From Spartobacteria bacterium (GTDB lineage Bacteria; Verrucomicrobiota; Verrucomicrobiia; Chthoniobacterales; UBA10450), in contig PLCN01000025.1 of assembly GCA_003134785.1 (NCBI GenBank), forward strand, positions 1-64,000: a stretch of 64,000 bases of DNA, given 5' to 3'. A program made the translations under genes and the position numbers. The notes beneath the pieces are model-generated. The model was not told where the DNA came from and did not search any database. It saw only the letters and a program-made list of their open reading frames with translations. Below are positions 63,713 through 64,000 of this stretch, piece by piece (the first letter of the stretch is position 1; each line of letters opens with the position of its first letter).

Positions 63713-64000
63713 TCGAGGTGATATCGCGGTAACTTGGAATCGACCTCCGCGCTCCACGCATCGATTCCGCCGCGCAAGCTTTTTACGTTTTCGAAACCGT
63801 GGCCTTGGAAAAATGCCGCGGCGTCCATGCTTCTCGCGCCTTTGTGATCGCAAATGACAAAAAGATCCGTCTTCAATTCGGTGGCCAAAATCTCCTGCAT
63901 CAACTCTTGCGTGAATAAATGCGAGTCGGCCAACTTGACCGCCTCCCATTCCTCGCGCGTGCGCACATCGAGAAGATAAACCTTCTCGCCGCTCGCGATT
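63709..64000 (-). CDS. Rhodanese-like domain protein (5' end outside window)
   Basis: The frame is open to the right edge (IASGEKVYLLDVRTREEWEA), so the start lies beyond 64000. The active-site loop reads VICDHKGARSMDAAAFFQG: Cys present, loop one residue longer than the usual C-x3-x-R-S form. C-terminal GHGFENVKSLRGGIDAWSAE is typical. It may supply sulfur or act as a redox partner to the NifU-like protein with which it overlaps by four bases. Confidence 0.88.
   Translation of the reverse strand, partial: IASGEKVYLLDVRTREEWEAVKLADSHLFTQELMQEILATELKTDLFVICDHKGARSMDAAAFFQGHGFENVKSLRGGIDAWSAEVDSKLPRYHLE

Noticed and set aside
63713-63949. N-terminal extension of the NifU-like protein
   Set aside because: Arg-rich sequence overlapping the rhodanese gene in another frame; the ATGA overlap at 63709-63712 marks the real start.

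Overview
The window looks like a chromosomal segment from a soil Verrucomicrobium close to Chthoniobacterales (Spartobacteria / Candidatus Udaeobacter type). This is inferred from family content, not from a marker gene: several giant secreted beta-propeller and Kelch proteins, four TolB/TPR paralogues (two fused to a class III cyclase domain), a CHASE2-cyclase next to a FecR protein, many GC-rich palindromic spacers, and ordinary housekeeping genes (dnaB-rplI, trpE-trpG-aroF, thrC, hflK-hflC, SUF-type Fe-S genes).

1-3.0 kb: a decayed chromosomal integron. A frameshifted, truncated intI-like gene reads rightward from 2609. An attI junction lies at about 2519-2608, and four gene cassettes run leftward from it. 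Three attC sites of 123-124 bp are visible, each with matching core sites and imperfect inverted arms that show compensatory changes; a fourth is cut by the window edge. Cargo in order from attI: two small membrane proteins, a HEPN-like protein and a TIR-domain protein.

3.2-30 kb: mostly chromosomal backbone. hflK-hflC; a CHASE2 adenylate cyclase divergent from a FecR protein and an outer-membrane-like protein; a 1666-residue secreted multidomain protein; a threonine/serine dehydratase; a TonB-like protein; a cupin; a REP-associated (IS200-like) transposase bounded by inverted palindromes; a dicarboxylate/amino-acid symporter; thrC; small conserved proteins (DUF4404, DUF167, YjbR); a phytoene-desaturase-like oxidoreductase; a HEPN/MNT toxin-antitoxin pair with a visible operator; a cyclase-TolB-TPR protein; DUF1801, RDD and VOC proteins.

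30.6-48.4 kb: an accessory hotspot ending at an intact tRNA-Arg(CCU) (48139-48210). Five truncated 5' halves of the same tRNA, all on the + strand and all broken at or just after the anticodon, stand upstream at 33.09, 36.26, 40.11, 43.04 and 44.78 kb. Each follows a copy of a 110-250 bp upstream repeat block. They divide the region into modules holding secreted propeller/Kelch proteins, a predicted PD-(D/E)XK nuclease, gene debris (SOD, CHAT, a small conserved protein), an HPr-like protein and a cyclase-TPR protein. A degenerate 3' half of the tRNA follows at 48.33 kb. This looks like repeated insertion or rearrangement at one tRNA gene.

48.5-64 kb: backbone again. S9 peptidase; trpE-trpG converging on aroF; histidine phosphatase; dnaB-rplI; two membrane-anchored TolB-TPR paralogues; debris of the surface-protein domain; and an Fe-S assembly cluster (SufT, NifU-like scaffold, rhodanese) running off the right edge.

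A recurring theme is a domain of about 125 residues that occurs 12 times in five secreted proteins, always in pairs at the C-terminus. Its function is unknown; the placement suggests surface attachment or secretion.
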